Made by a program: the position numbers and the translations under genes
The notes under the pieces: model-generated
The model's database searches: none
The model's input: the letters and a program-made list of their open reading frames with translations, nothing else
What the model was told of the DNA's origin: nothing
Source: Mycobacterium sp. ACS1612
GTDB lineage: Bacteria > Actinomycetota > Actinomycetes > Mycobacteriales > Mycobacteriaceae
NCBI RefSeq assembly: GCF_001667505.1
Contig: NZ_LZHZ01000034.1
Location: 36,405-100,404 of the forward strand
Direction: 5' to 3'
DNA length: 64,000 bases
Shown: piece after piece, positions 1-8,874 of the stretch
How positions within the stretch are numbered: the first letter of the stretch is position 1
Layout: every line of letters begins with the position of its first letter

Positions 1-2
1 CG

Positions 3-1760
3 CTGCGCCAGGTGCGCCGGGCGCTGCGCCGCGTCGACGGCAGTCAGCCGCCGCGCGAGTTCACCGATCTGCTCGTCGACGCCCTCGACGCCGACTCCGA
101 CGGGCTCTCCGCCGAACTCGGCCGTCCGCTGCGCCGCGTGCGCACGGTGCTCGCCGCCGCGCGCGGCGCAGCGCAGGACGGTCTGGATCCCCGCTACATC
201 CTCTGGCAGGCCTGGCATCGGTCCGGTCTGCAGCGGCGCTGGCTCGCGGCCAGCGAGCGCGGCGGCCTCGGCGGCGCGCAGGCCGACCGCGACCTCGACG
301 CGGTGACCGCGCTGTTCGATGTGGCCGAGCAGTACGTGAGCCGGACGACGGGCGCGTCGCTGCGCGGCCTCATCGACCACGTCCAGGCGATGGGGGCGCC
401 CGCGGCTTCGCGTGATCAGCGCCCGCAGCCCGATGCGGTCGCCGTCGTCAGCGCCCATGCCGCGCTGGGCCGGGAGTGGGAGTTCGTCGTCATCGCGGGT
501 CTGCAGGAAGGGCTGTGGCCCAACACGACTCCGCGCGGCGGCGTGCTGGGCACCCAGCGCCTCGTCGACGTGATGGACGGCGTCGTGACGGAGGCCGACC
601 GCGGACTGTCCAGTCGCGCGCCGCTGCTCGCCGAGGAACGCAGGTTGTTGATCGCCGCGATGGGCCGCGCACGTACCCGCCTGCTGGTGACCGCCGTCGA
701 CAGCGACGGCGGGGACGAGGCGATGCTGCCGTCGCCGTTCTGCTACGAGTTGTCGGCGCTGGCGACCGACGCCGACACCGACCCGCCCGCACCCATCCAG
801 GCGCCGCCGGTGCTGTCCCCGCCCGACCTGGTCGGTCGGCTACGTGCGGTGGTGTGCGCAGCGCCGAGAATGGTCGACGACGCCGCACGAGCCTGCGCGG
901 CAACGCAATTGGCGCGCCTCGCGCTGGCGGGTGTCACCGGTGCCGACCCGCAGCAGTGGTACGGCATGACGTCGCTGTCCAGCGACGCGCCGTTGTGGGA
1001 AGGCGACGATCACGTGGTCACGGTGTCACCGTCGACGCTGCAGACCCTGACCGACTGCCCGTTGCGGTGGTTGCTCGAACGTCACGGCGGCACCGACGGG
1101 CGAGACGTCAGGTCCGCGGTCGGCACACTGCTGCACGCGTTGGTCGCCGAGCCGGGTAAGGCCGAGAACCAGATGCTCAACGAGCTCGAAAAGCTATGGA
1201 GCAAGCTGCCGTTCGACGCACAGTGGTATTCGGACAACGAACTCGCGCGCCACCGCGCGATGCTCTCGGCGTTCGCGGAGTGGCGGGCGCAGACCCGCCG
1301 AGAGCTCACCGAAGTCGGCACCGAGATCGACGTCGACGGGGTAGTCGGGCATGGGGTGCGGGTACGCGGGCGGCTGGACCGGCTGGAGCGTGACGCGGCG
1401 GGCCGGTTGGTGGTCGTCGACATCAAGACCGGCAAGACCCCAGTCAGCAAGGACGAAGCCAAACGCCACGCTCAGCTGGCGCTGTACCAGTTGGCGGTCG
1501 CCGAAGGGCTGCTGCCGCAGGGTGAAACACCCGGCGGGGGAAGGCTGGTTTATCTCGGCAAGACGTCGGCGGGGGGCGCCACCGAACGGGTGCAGGATCC
1601 ACAGAACGCCGACTCCCGCGCGGAATGGCTCGAGTTGGTGCAGCACGCGGCGGCCGCCACGAAGGGCCCGCAGTTCATCGCGCGGATCAACGACGGCTGC
1701 ACGCATTGTCCGGTGCGCGCCATGTGCCCGGCCCAACACGCAGCAGGAGGACGAGCATGA
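3..1760 (+). CDS. adnA: ATP-dependent helicase/nuclease AdnA (5' part outside the window)
   Basis: C-terminal 585 residues of a UvrD-like helicase fused to a RecB-family nuclease; the N-terminal motor domain with Walker A lies upstream of the window. Visible are the late helicase motifs (AHAALGREWEFV, then EERRLLIAAMGRARTRLLV) and the nuclease motif VVVDIKTGK, whose Asp codon is at 1419 and Lys codon at 1425. A cysteine cluster CTHCPVRAMC near the C-terminus, with an earlier Cys in TDCPLRWLL, fits an iron-sulfur nuclease domain of the AddB type. In mycobacteria AdnA pairs with AdnB to resect double-strand breaks. The stop overlaps the adnB start (ATGA), indicating translational coupling. A family relative other than AdnA is unlikely given the partner next door. 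Confidence 0.92.
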   Translation: MRQVRRALRRVDGSQPPREFTDLLVDALDADSDGLSAELGRPLRRVRTVLAAARGAAQDGLDPRYILWQAWHRSGLQRRWLAASERGGLGGAQADRDLDAVTALFDVAEQYVSRTTGASLRGLIDHVQAMGAPAASRDQRPQPDAVAVVSAHAALGREWEFVVIAGLQEGLWPNTTPRGGVLGTQRLVDVMDGVVTEADRGLSSRAPLLAEERRLLIAAMGRARTRLLVTAVDSDGGDEAMLPSPFCYELSALATDADTDPPAPIQAPPVLSPPDLVGRLRAVVCAAPRMVDDAARACAATQLARLALAGVTGADPQQWYGMTSLSSDAPLWEGDDHVVTVSPSTLQTLTDCPLRWLLERHGGTDGRDVRSAVGTLLHALVAEPGKAENQMLNELEKLWSKLPFDAQWYSDNELARHRAMLSAFAEWRAQTRRELTEVGTEIDVDGVVGHGVRVRGRLDRLERDAAGRLVVVDIKTGKTPVSKDEAKRHAQLALYQLAVAEGLLPQGETPGGGRLVYLGKTSAGGATERVQDPQNADSRAEWLELVQHAAAATKGPQFIARINDGCTHCPVRAMCPAQHAAGGRA

Positions 1761-4700
1761 CCGCGCGCTACAGCCCGGCCGAATTGGCCTCAGCGCTAGG
1801 TCTTTTCGCGCCCACCGACGAGCAGGCCGCGGTGATCGCCGCACCGCCGGGTCCACTGGTCGTCATCGCCGGTGCGGGCGCGGGCAAGACCGAGACCATG
1901 GCGGCCAGGGTGGTATGGCTGGTCGCCAACGGGTACGCCCGCCCCGGCCAGGTGCTCGGGTTGACGTTCACCCGCAAGGCCGCGGGCCAACTGCTGCGCC
2001 GGGTCCGCACCCGGCTGGCCAGGCTGGCGGGTGCAGGCCTCGTCCCCCCTGCAGACGTCACCGACGACCCGGCCACCGTCAGCACCTATCACGCGTTCGC
2101 AGGCACCCTGCTACGCGAGCACGGCCTGCTGCTGCCGGTCGAGCCGGACACCAGGCTGCTCAGCGAAACCGAATTGTGGCAGTTGGCGTTTCGGGTGGTT
2201 TGCGAGCACCCGCAGCACCTCGACACGGAGAAGAGCCCAGCCGCTATCACCGCGATGATGCTGCGGCTGTCGGGACAGCTCGCCGAGCACCTCGTCGACA
2301 CCGCACAACTGCGCGACACCCACGTCGAGCTGGAACGGCTGGTGCACACGCTGCCCGCCGGGCCCTACCAGCGCGACCGCGGGCCCAGCCAATGGCTGCT
2401 GCGCATGTTGGCCACTCAGACCGAGCGCACCGAACTGGTGCCGCTGATCGACGCGCTGCACGCGCGCATGCGAGCCGAGAAGGTGATGGACTTCGGCATG
2501 CAGATGGCCTCGGCCGCCCAGCTGGCGTCGACGTTCCCACAAGTCGGCGCGCAACTGCGGGACCGCTACCGGGTGGTGTTGCTCGACGAATACCAGGACA
2601 CCGGGCACGCCCAGCGGGTGGCGTTGTCGTCGCTGTTCGGCCGCGGCGTCGACGACGGTCTGGCGCTGACGGCCGTCGGCGATCCGATCCAGTCGATCTA
2701 CGGCTGGCGTGGCGCGTCGGCGACCAACTTGCCGCGCTTCACCACCGACTTCCCCCTCGCCGACGGCACACCCGCTCCCACTTTGGAATTGCGGACCAGC
2801 TGGCGCAATCCGCCGCGGGCGCTGCACTTGGCCAACGCGGTGTCCGCCGAAGCCCGGCGCCGATCCGTCGCGGTGCGGTCCCTGCGGCCCCGGCCGGACG
2901 CCCAGCCAGGCGTCATTCGTTGCGCTCTGTTTAATGACGTTGCCGCCGAACGTGATTGGCTGGCAGACCACTTGGCGGGCAGCTATCACGGCGCACGTGA
3001 GAACGGCGTCGCCGCACCTACCGCGGCAGTGCTCGTACGGCGCAACGCCGATGCCGCTCCGATGGCCGACGCGCTGACCGCACGCGGCGTCCCGGTGGAG
3101 GTCGTCGGCCTGGCCGGGCTGCTGGCGGTGCCCGAGGTCGCGGACCTGGTGGCCATGCTGCGCCTGGTGGCCGATCCCACCGCGGGGTCGGCGGCGATGC
3201 GGGTGCTCACCGGACCCCGGTGGCGGCTCGGCGGTCGCGACGTCGCCGCGCTGTGGCGCCGCGCGGTCGAACTGGACGACCGGCCGACACGTGAGGTCAG
3301 CACCGAGCAGATCGTCGCGCAGGCCGCCGCGGACGCGGACGCGGCGTGTCTGGCCGACGCGATCTGCGATCCGGGACCGGCGGACGCCTACTCCGAGGCC
3401 GGGTATCGCCGCATCGTCGCGCTCGGCCGCGAGTTGACCGCGTTGCGAGCACATTTGACGCACCCGCTGCCCGACCTCGTCGCCGAGGTGCGTCGGGTGC
3501 TCGGCCTCGACGCCGAGGTCCGCGCCGCCGTGCCGGTCAGCGCCGGGTGGTCCGGCGCCGAACACCTCGACGCGTTCGCCGACGTGGTCGCCGACGTGGC
3601 CGCGCGACCGGGTGCCACCGTGCTCGGCCTGCTCGCCTACCTCGACGCCGCCGAACAGGTGGAAAACGGCCTCGCGCCCGCCGAGATCAGCGTCGCCAAC
3701 GACCGCGTCCAGATCCTGACCGTGCACGCCGCCAAGGGGCTGGAATGGCAGGTCGTCGCGGTGCCGCACTTGAGCGGCCGGGTGTTTCCCTCCACGGCGT
3801 CGGCGCGCACCTGGCTCACCGACGCCGGTGATCTGCCGCCGCTGCTGCGTGGTGACAGGGCCACCGTGTCGGAGCACGGCGTCCCGGTACTCGACACGTC
3901 GGACGTCAACGACCGAAAGAGGTTGTCGGACAAGATATCCGACCACAAGCGCAGCCTGGAGCAGCGGCGTACCGACGAGGAGCGCAGGCTGCTCTACGTC
4001 GCGCTGACCCGCGCCGAGGATACGCTGCTGCTGTCGGGCCATCACTGGGGCGCCTCGGAGGCCAAACCGCGTGGCCCGTCCGCTTTCCTGTGTGAACTCA
4101 AGGACATCATCGAGGCGTCGGAGGCCGCAGGCGACCCGTGTGGCGTCATCGAACACTGGGCGCCGGCGCCACCTGACGGCACCCCGAACCCACTGCGCGA
4201 CAAGGTCGTCGAAGCGCTGTGGCCCACCGATCCCGTCGGTGTGCAGCGACCGCACGTTGACACCGGGGCGGCGATGGTGGCGCAGGCAATGTCAGGTGGC
4301 TTGGAAGTCGACGCCGACAACGGTTGGGTCGCCGACGTCGACGCACTGCTGGCCGAGCGTGACCGCGCCCAAGAAAAGCCCGCGCCGCCGTTGCCCGGTC
4401 AACTTTCGGTCAGCACGCTGGTCGAGTTGGGGCGTGAGCCGGATGCGGTCGTCCAGCGGATGCGCCGCCGCCTGCCCACCCGCCCCGATCCACATGCTCT
4501 GCTGGGCACCGCATTTCACGACTGGGTGCAAAGGTTCTTCCACGCCGAGCGGCTATTCGACCTCGACGACCTGCCCGGCGCGATGGATCGCGACGCCGGA
4601 GACGCCGAGGAACTCGCCGAACTGCAGGCGGCGTTCGCGCTCTCGCCGTGGGCGGCCCGCACACCGATCGACGTCGAGGTGCCGTTCGACATGGTGCTAG

Positions 4701-4981
4701 CGGGGCGCGTCGTGCGGGGCCGGATCGACGCGGTCTTCGCCGACGACGACGGCGGCGCCACCGTGGTGGACTGGAAGACCGGCGATCCGCCCGGCACACC
4801 AGAAGCCATGCAGCAGGCGGCGATTCAGCTCGCGGTGTACCGGCTGGCGTGGGCGCAACTGGACGATTGTCCGCCCGACAAGGTCCGCGCGGTCTTCCAT
4901 TACGTCCGATCCGGGCGGACCGTCACCCCCGACGCGCTGCCCGGCGCCGACGACCTCGTGGCGCTGCTGGACGCCGCTTAG
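1757..4981 (+). CDS. adnB: ATP-dependent helicase/nuclease AdnB
   Basis: 1074 residues, full length for AdnB. Start chosen at ATG 1757, overlapping the adnA stop as ATGA; longer upstream reading in this frame is non-coding. The UvrD-type motor shows Walker A GAGAGKTETM (about residues 39-48), DExx box [26 protein letters not shown], and [14 protein letters not shown]. The C-terminal RecB-family nuclease carries VVDWKTGDPP followed by QLAVYRLAWAQ. Established role: the lead motor of the AdnAB heterodimer, which unwinds and degrades double-strand-break ends ahead of RecA-dependent repair. Its 3' end overlaps by four bases the convergent DoxX-like gene. Confidence 0.94.
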   Translation: MTARYSPAELASALGLFAPTDEQAAVIAAPPGPLVVIAGAGAGKTETMAARVVWLVANGYARPGQVLGLTFTRKAAGQLLRRVRTRLARLAGAGLVPPADVTDDPATVSTYHAFAGTLLREHGLLLPVEPDTRLLSETELWQLAFRVVCEHPQHLDTEKSPAAITAMMLRLSGQLAEHLVDTAQLRDTHVELERLVHTLPAGPYQRDRGPSQWLLRMLATQTERTELVPLIDALHARMRAEKVMDFGMQMASAAQLASTFPQVGAQLRDRYRVVLLDEYQDTGHAQRVALSSLFGRGVDDGLALTAVGDPIQSIYGWRGASATNLPRFTTDFPLADGTPAPTLELRTSWRNPPRALHLANAVSAEARRRSVAVRSLRPRPDAQPGVIRCALFNDVAAERDWLADHLAGSYHGARENGVAAPTAAVLVRRNADAAPMADALTARGVPVEVVGLAGLLAVPEVADLVAMLRLVADPTAGSAAMRVLTGPRWRLGGRDVAALWRRAVELDDRPTREVSTEQIVAQAAADADAACLADAICDPGPADAYSEAGYRRIVALGRELTALRAHLTHPLPDLVAEVRRVLGLDAEVRAAVPVSAGWSGAEHLDAFADVVADVAARPGATVLGLLAYLDAAEQVENGLAPAEISVANDRVQILTVHAAKGLEWQVVAVPHLSGRVFPSTASARTWLTDAGDLPPLLRGDRATVSEHGVPVLDTSDVNDRKRLSDKISDHKRSLEQRRTDEERRLLYVALTRAEDTLLLSGHHWGASEAKPRGPSAFLCELKDIIEASEAAGDPCGVIEHWAPAPPDGTPNPLRDKVVEALWPTDPVGVQRPHVDTGAAMVAQAMSGGLEVDADNGWVADVDALLAERDRAQEKPAPPLPGQLSVSTLVELGREPDAVVQRMRRRLPTRPDPHALLGTAFHDWVQRFFHAERLFDLDDLPGAMDRDAGDAEELAELQAAFALSPWAARTPIDVEVPFDMVLAGRVVRGRIDAVFADDDGGATVVDWKTGDPPGTPEAMQQAAIQLAVYRLAWAQLDDCPPDKVRAVFHYVRSGRTVTPDALPGADDLVALLDAA

Positions 4982-5373
4982 GAGCTGCGGTAGATCTTCA
5001 GCGCCGAAGCGATCATCGGGATCTGCAGTGGCAGCCGGGCGAACGCGCCAAGCCGCATGAACAGCGGCTTGTCCTTCCACAGCCGGCACATGTTGAAGTT
5101 CGCAGGCCACACCGCCAGGAACAGCGCGACCGCCGCCAATGCGCCCAGCTTGCGGGTGCGCGGCGAGAGCAGCAGCGCGCCGGTGGTCAACTCCGCCACC
5201 CCCGAGGCATAGGTGTAGAACCGCTGGCTGCCAGGAAGCTCGGCCGGGACGATGTCGTCGAATGGCTTGGGCGCAACGAAATGCAACGCGCCGATGCCGA
5301 ACAGCATCGCGGCTATCCGCAAGGCCGGTGCCGGGTTGGCGATCTGCTGCAGTTCGGGTGGGGGAGAGGTCAT
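4978..5373 (-). CDS. DoxX-family small membrane protein
   Basis: 131 residues with four hydrophobic stretches (ALRIAAMLFGIGALHFV; AELTTGALLLSP; LGALAAVALFLAVWPANF; LPLQIPMIASALKIY), the usual four-helix layout of DoxX/DoxD-like proteins. Start chosen at ATG 5373 (MTSPPPEL); the frame extends eight codons upstream to a weaker start. It is transcribed convergently with adnB (four-base overlap) and divergently from the K+ channel, so the 45 bp between starts must hold both promoters. Function of such proteins is poorly known; no substrate can be assigned. Confidence 0.75.
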   Translation of the reverse strand: MTSPPPELQQIANPAPALRIAAMLFGIGALHFVAPKPFDDIVPAELPGSQRFYTYASGVAELTTGALLLSPRTRKLGALAAVALFLAVWPANFNMCRLWKDKPLFMRLGAFARLPLQIPMIASALKIYRSS

Positions 5374-5418
5374 GGTTACATTGTGGCGTGCGCCCACTCG
5401 GATCGATGGCGGGTACCC

Positions 5419-6498
5419 GTGGCTAAAGGCAGGTTGCGACGCCGCCTCGAGGCGATCGACGAGAACCTGTCCTCACGACCGGACGCCGCGCTCGTCGACA
5501 TCCTCCGCATCCCCGAACCATTTGTCAGTCCTGGTCAGCGCATTTTCCGCCGGATCATCTACGCGACGTTGGCGCTGTTCGCGGCGGTGATGATCGTGTA
5601 CCTCGACCGTGACGGCTACCGCGACGTCCAGGACAACCGGCTGTCGTTTCTGGACTGCCTGTACTACGCGACAGTCTCGTTGTCGACCACCGGATACGGC
5701 GACATCACGCCGTTCACGCCGGGCGCTCGACTGGTCAACGTGCTGGTGATCACACCGCTGCGGATCGCCTTCCTGATCGTCCTCATCGGTACCACTGTGG
5801 AGACGCTGACCACCCAGTCGCGCCAGGCGTTGAAGATCCAGCGATGGAGGAGCAGAGTGCGCAACCACACCGTCGTCATCGGTTACGGCACCAAAGGCAG
5901 AACGGCGGTGGCCGCGATGGTCGGCGACGAGGTGGCGCCCGCCGACATCGTCGTCGTCGACGAGAACGTCACGGCGCTCGAACGGGCGAGAAGCGCGGGC
6001 CTTGTCACCGTGCACGGTGACGCGACCAAGTCCGAGGTGCTGCGGTTGGCCAGCGCCCAGCACGCCAAGTCGATCATCGTCGCGACAGACGACGACGCGA
6101 GTGCGGTGCTGGTGACCTTGACCGCCCGCGAGTTGGCGCCCAAGGCCAAGATCATCGCCGCCGCACGGGAAGCCGAGAATCAGCACCTGCTGCAGCAGTC
6201 CGGCGCGGATTCGACGGTGGTGTCGTCCGAGACCGCGGGCCGGCTGCTCGGAATCGCCACGCAGACACCGAGCGTTGTCGAGATGATGGAAGACCTACTG
6301 ACGCCCGACGCGGGGTTCGCATTGGCCGAACGCGAAGTCAGCCCCAAGGAGGCGGGCGGTTCGCCGCGGCACCTTTCCGACATCGTGCTCGGCGTCGTGC
6401 GGGGCGGCGAGCTGTTGCGCGTCGACGCCCCTGAGGTGGACGCCCTCGAGCTCGGCGACCGGCTGCTCTACATCCGCAGCGCGGAAGCCGAGCGATGA
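5419..6498 (+). CDS. Two-TM potassium channel with cytosolic RCK (TrkA-N) domain
   Basis: 359 residues counted from GTG 5419; GTG 5383 is an alternative start. Two membrane helices (about residues 46-62 and 105-127) flank a pore loop with the selectivity filter TTGYGD at 90-95, so this is a bacterial K+ channel of the Kch/MthK type. The soluble part opens with a Rossmann GYGTKG motif (155-160) and VVVDEN, the RCK/TrkA-N ligand-binding fold, followed by a TrkA-C-like tail. It matches Rv3200c in position and kind. The stop overlaps nudC as ATGA, so the two are probably co-translated; why an ion channel is coupled to NudC is unknown. Confidence 0.88.
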   Translation: MAKGRLRRRLEAIDENLSSRPDAALVDILRIPEPFVSPGQRIFRRIIYATLALFAAVMIVYLDRDGYRDVQDNRLSFLDCLYYATVSLSTTGYGDITPFTPGARLVNVLVITPLRIAFLIVLIGTTVETLTTQSRQALKIQRWRSRVRNHTVVIGYGTKGRTAVAAMVGDEVAPADIVVVDENVTALERARSAGLVTVHGDATKSEVLRLASAQHAKSIIVATDDDASAVLVTLTARELAPKAKIIAAAREAENQHLLQQSGADSTVVSSETAGRLLGIATQTPSVVEMMEDLLTPDAGFALAEREVSPKEAGGSPRHLSDIVLGVVRGGELLRVDAPEVDALELGDRLLYIRSAEAER

Positions 6499-7424
6499 CA
6501 AGGAGTTTCGAGCTTCGCAACGTCCCGCTGTTGTCCCGTGTCGGGGCGGACCGTGCCGACGCATTGCGCACCGACATCGACGCGGCCATCGCGGGCTGGT
6601 CGGACGCCCTGCTGCTGCGGGTCGACCGCCGCAACCAGGTGCTGATCTCCGGTGGCCAAGTGGTGCTGAGCAACGCCGCCAAGCTCGGTGACAAGCCACC
6701 GGAGAGCGCCGTGTTCCTCGGGCGCCTCCCCGACGGCCGCCACGTGTGGGGGATCCGGTCAGCCCTGGAAGGCCCCGAGGACCCGCACGCCGAGACCGAG
6801 GTGCTCGACCTGCGCCGCGCCGGGCAGATCTTCGACGACGTCAGCGCACAACTCGTCGCCACCGCCACCGCACTGCTGAACTGGCACGACCATGCGCGGT
6901 TCAGCGCGATCGACGGCGCACCCACCAAGCCGATCAAGGGCGGTTGGGCGCGCGTCAACGCCGCCAACGGCCACGAGGAGTTTCCCCGAATCGACCCCGC
7001 CGTGATCTGCCTGGTCCACGACGGCCACGACCGCGCCGTGCTGGCCCGCCAGACCGTGTGGCCCGAGCGGCTGTTCTCTCTGCTGGCCGGTTTCGTCGAG
7101 GCGGGCGAGTCGTTCGAGGCCTGCGTCGCGCGCGAGATCGCCGAGGAGATCGGGCTGACGGTGTCCGACGTCCGCTACCTGGGCAGCCAGCCGTGGCCGT
7201 TTCCGCGGTCGCTGATGGTCGGCTTCCACGCGATCGGCGACCCGGAGCAGGAGTTCTCGTTCAACGACGGCGAAATCGCCGAGGCGGCGTGGTTCACACG
7301 CGCCGAGATCCGCGAAGCGCTCGCCCACGGCGACTGGAACAGCGACTCACCGTCGCGGTTGCTACTGCCCGGATCGATCTCCATCGCCAGGGAGATCATC
7401 GAATCCTGGGCTGCGCAAGACTGA
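6495..7424 (+). CDS. nudC: NAD(H) pyrophosphatase NudC (Nudix)
   Basis: 309 residues. The Nudix box GFVEAGESFEACVAREIAEE plus IGL (about residues 200-222) matches the GX5EX7REUXEEXGU consensus, and the NudC diagnostic motif SQPWPFPRS follows at about 231-239. NudC hydrolyses NADH/NAD+ to NMN(H) and AMP and can remove NAD caps from RNA. The four-cysteine zinc ribbon that normally precedes the Nudix domain in E. coli NudC is missing: the stretch LNWHDHARFSAIDGAPTKPI has none of the CxxC pairs. Start overlaps the channel gene (ATGA); the 3' end overlaps gmd convergently by 29 bp. Confidence 0.92.
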   Translation: MTRSFELRNVPLLSRVGADRADALRTDIDAAIAGWSDALLLRVDRRNQVLISGGQVVLSNAAKLGDKPPESAVFLGRLPDGRHVWGIRSALEGPEDPHAETEVLDLRRAGQIFDDVSAQLVATATALLNWHDHARFSAIDGAPTKPIKGGWARVNAANGHEEFPRIDPAVICLVHDGHDRAVLARQTVWPERLFSLLAGFVEAGESFEACVAREIAEEIGLTVSDVRYLGSQPWPFPRSLMVGFHAIGDPEQEFSFNDGEIAEAAWFTRAEIREALAHGDWNSDSPSRLLLPGSISIAREIIESWAAQD

Positions 7425-8409
7425 TTGACTCGGCGCGGATGTCGCTGGTCACCATCAGGTCGACGAGTTCCTCGAACGACATCTCGGGTTTCCAGTCCAA
7501 CGCCGCATGCGCCTTCGACGCGTCGCCGATGAGCACGTCCACCTCGGCCGGTCGCATGCGTGCCTGGTCGACGCGGACATACGGCGTCCAGTCGGAGACG
7601 CCGATCGCGGCGAAGGCCAAGTCGACGAACTCCGAAACCGAATGCGCTTCGCCGGTGGCGAGCACGTAGTCATCCGGTTGGTCCTGCTGCAGCATCAGAT
7701 GCATGGCCTGCACGTAGTCGCCGGCGAAACCCCAGTCCCGCAACGCCTCCAAGTTGCCGAGCGACACGCTGTCCTGAAGCCCGAGCGAGATCCGCGCCAC
7801 CGCCCTCGAGATCCGTCGCGTCACGAATTCCGTTCCGCGCCGCGGGGATTCGTGATTGAACAGGATCGCCGAGCTGGCATGCATGCCATAGGACTCGCGG
7901 TAGTTGACGGTTATGTAGTGGCCATACGCCTTGGCGACGCCGTACGGCGAGCGGGGATGGAACGCAGACGTCTCGGACAGCGGGATCTCGCGTGCCTTGC
8001 CGTACATCTCCGCGCTGGACGCCTGGTAGAACCGCACCTCGTGCCCGGTGGCCTGCTGGTACGCCCGCACCGCTTCCAGCATGTTCAACACGCCGCCACC
8101 GGTGACGTCGCGCGTCAGATGCGCCGTCTTCCAGGAATAACCGACGTACGTTATGGCGGCCAGGTTGTACACCTCGTCGGGTCGCGCGTCGTCGAGGGCT
8201 TGGCGCAGGCTCGACACGTCGAGCACATCGCCGTACAGCAGATGCAGTTGCGGGATCTCCTCGTACAGCGACGGTTCCTTCGGGTTGTTCTGCCCGCGAA
8301 TCAACCCGTAGACGCGGTAGCCCTTGGAGATCAACAACTCGGCGAGATATCTGCCGTCCTGACCGGTGATGCCAGTGATGAGTGCTGTTCTCTGTGTGGC
8401 CACATGCAC
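7396..8409 (-). CDS. gmd: GDP-mannose 4,6-dehydratase
   Basis: 337-residue extended SDR. N-terminal NAD(P)-binding motif GITGQDG, the Gmd signature LYGDVLDVSSLRQAL, the catalytic SSAEMYG and YGVAKAYGH (YxxxK), and NHESPRRGTEFVTRRI, which is diagnostic for GDP-mannose dehydratases. The enzyme makes GDP-4-keto-6-deoxymannose, precursor of GDP-fucose or GDP-rhamnose used in surface glycans. I do not recall it in this M. tuberculosis interval, so it may be a lineage-specific insertion between nudC and mrx1. No glycosyltransferase or epimerase partner lies next to it. Confidence 0.9.
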   Translation of the reverse strand: MHVATQRTALITGITGQDGRYLAELLISKGYRVYGLIRGQNNPKEPSLYEEIPQLHLLYGDVLDVSSLRQALDDARPDEVYNLAAITYVGYSWKTAHLTRDVTGGGVLNMLEAVRAYQQATGHEVRFYQASSAEMYGKAREIPLSETSAFHPRSPYGVAKAYGHYITVNYRESYGMHASSAILFNHESPRRGTEFVTRRISRAVARISLGLQDSVSLGNLEALRDWGFAGDYVQAMHLMLQQDQPDDYVLATGEAHSVSEFVDLAFAAIGVSDWTPYVRVDQARMRPAEVDVLIGDASKAHAALDWKPEMSFEELVDLMVTSDIRAESISLAQPRIR

Positions 8410-8549
8410 CCCCGATGGTTCGCCCCGCGAGAAAAGCGTGCTTAGCTATTTGCCACTTTCCTTCGCAACCAAACCTTCACAGGTGACGTACAGAAAAGCC
8501 CACACCAGCGGCGTCCGTGGCCGAATACGGCGAGGCCGCCCCGAGGCGG

Positions 8550-8792
8550 TTATCGCTTCAGCTTTGCCTTGACCTCGGCACCACTCGGGTTGGTCAGGGT
8601 CGACCCGTCGGCGAACTTCAGCGTCGGCACCGTCTGATTGCCGCCGTTGACCGAGGCCACGAAGTCCGCCGCCGCGGGATCGGTCTCGATGTCGACCTCG
8701 GTGAACGCGATGCCTTCGTTCTTCAACACCTTCTTCAGGCGGAAGCAGTAGCCACACCACGAGGTGGTGTACATGGTCAGGGAGGAGCTCAT
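8550..8792 (-). CDS. mrx1: Mycoredoxin-1 (glutaredoxin-like)
   Basis: 80 residues from ATG 8792, preferred because the thioredoxin-fold strand SLTMYTTSW begins right after it; the open frame continues upstream without homology. Active site CGYC at residues 13-16 and cis-proline motif NQTVPTLKF. Mycoredoxin-1 uses mycothiol to reduce mycothiolated proteins in the cytosol; CGYC at this locus matches Rv3198A. Divergent from uvrD2 across about 80 bp. Confidence 0.9.
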   Translation of the reverse strand: MSSSLTMYTTSWCGYCFRLKKVLKNEGIAFTEVDIETDPAAADFVASVNGGNQTVPTLKFADGSTLTNPSGAEVKAKLKR

Positions 8793-8874
8793 AAGACTGT
8801 CAACGTATCGGATCGCGCCAACATGCCCGCGCTGTGTCCCGCATATGTCACAGCCCCCTGCCAAGATGGACCGC

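Noticed and set aside
2111..4255. A 714-codon open frame on the minus strand opposite adnB
   Set aside because: It mirrors adnB in a GC-rich region; the translation is Arg/Gly/Asp-rich without motifs and the + strand has a perfect helicase.
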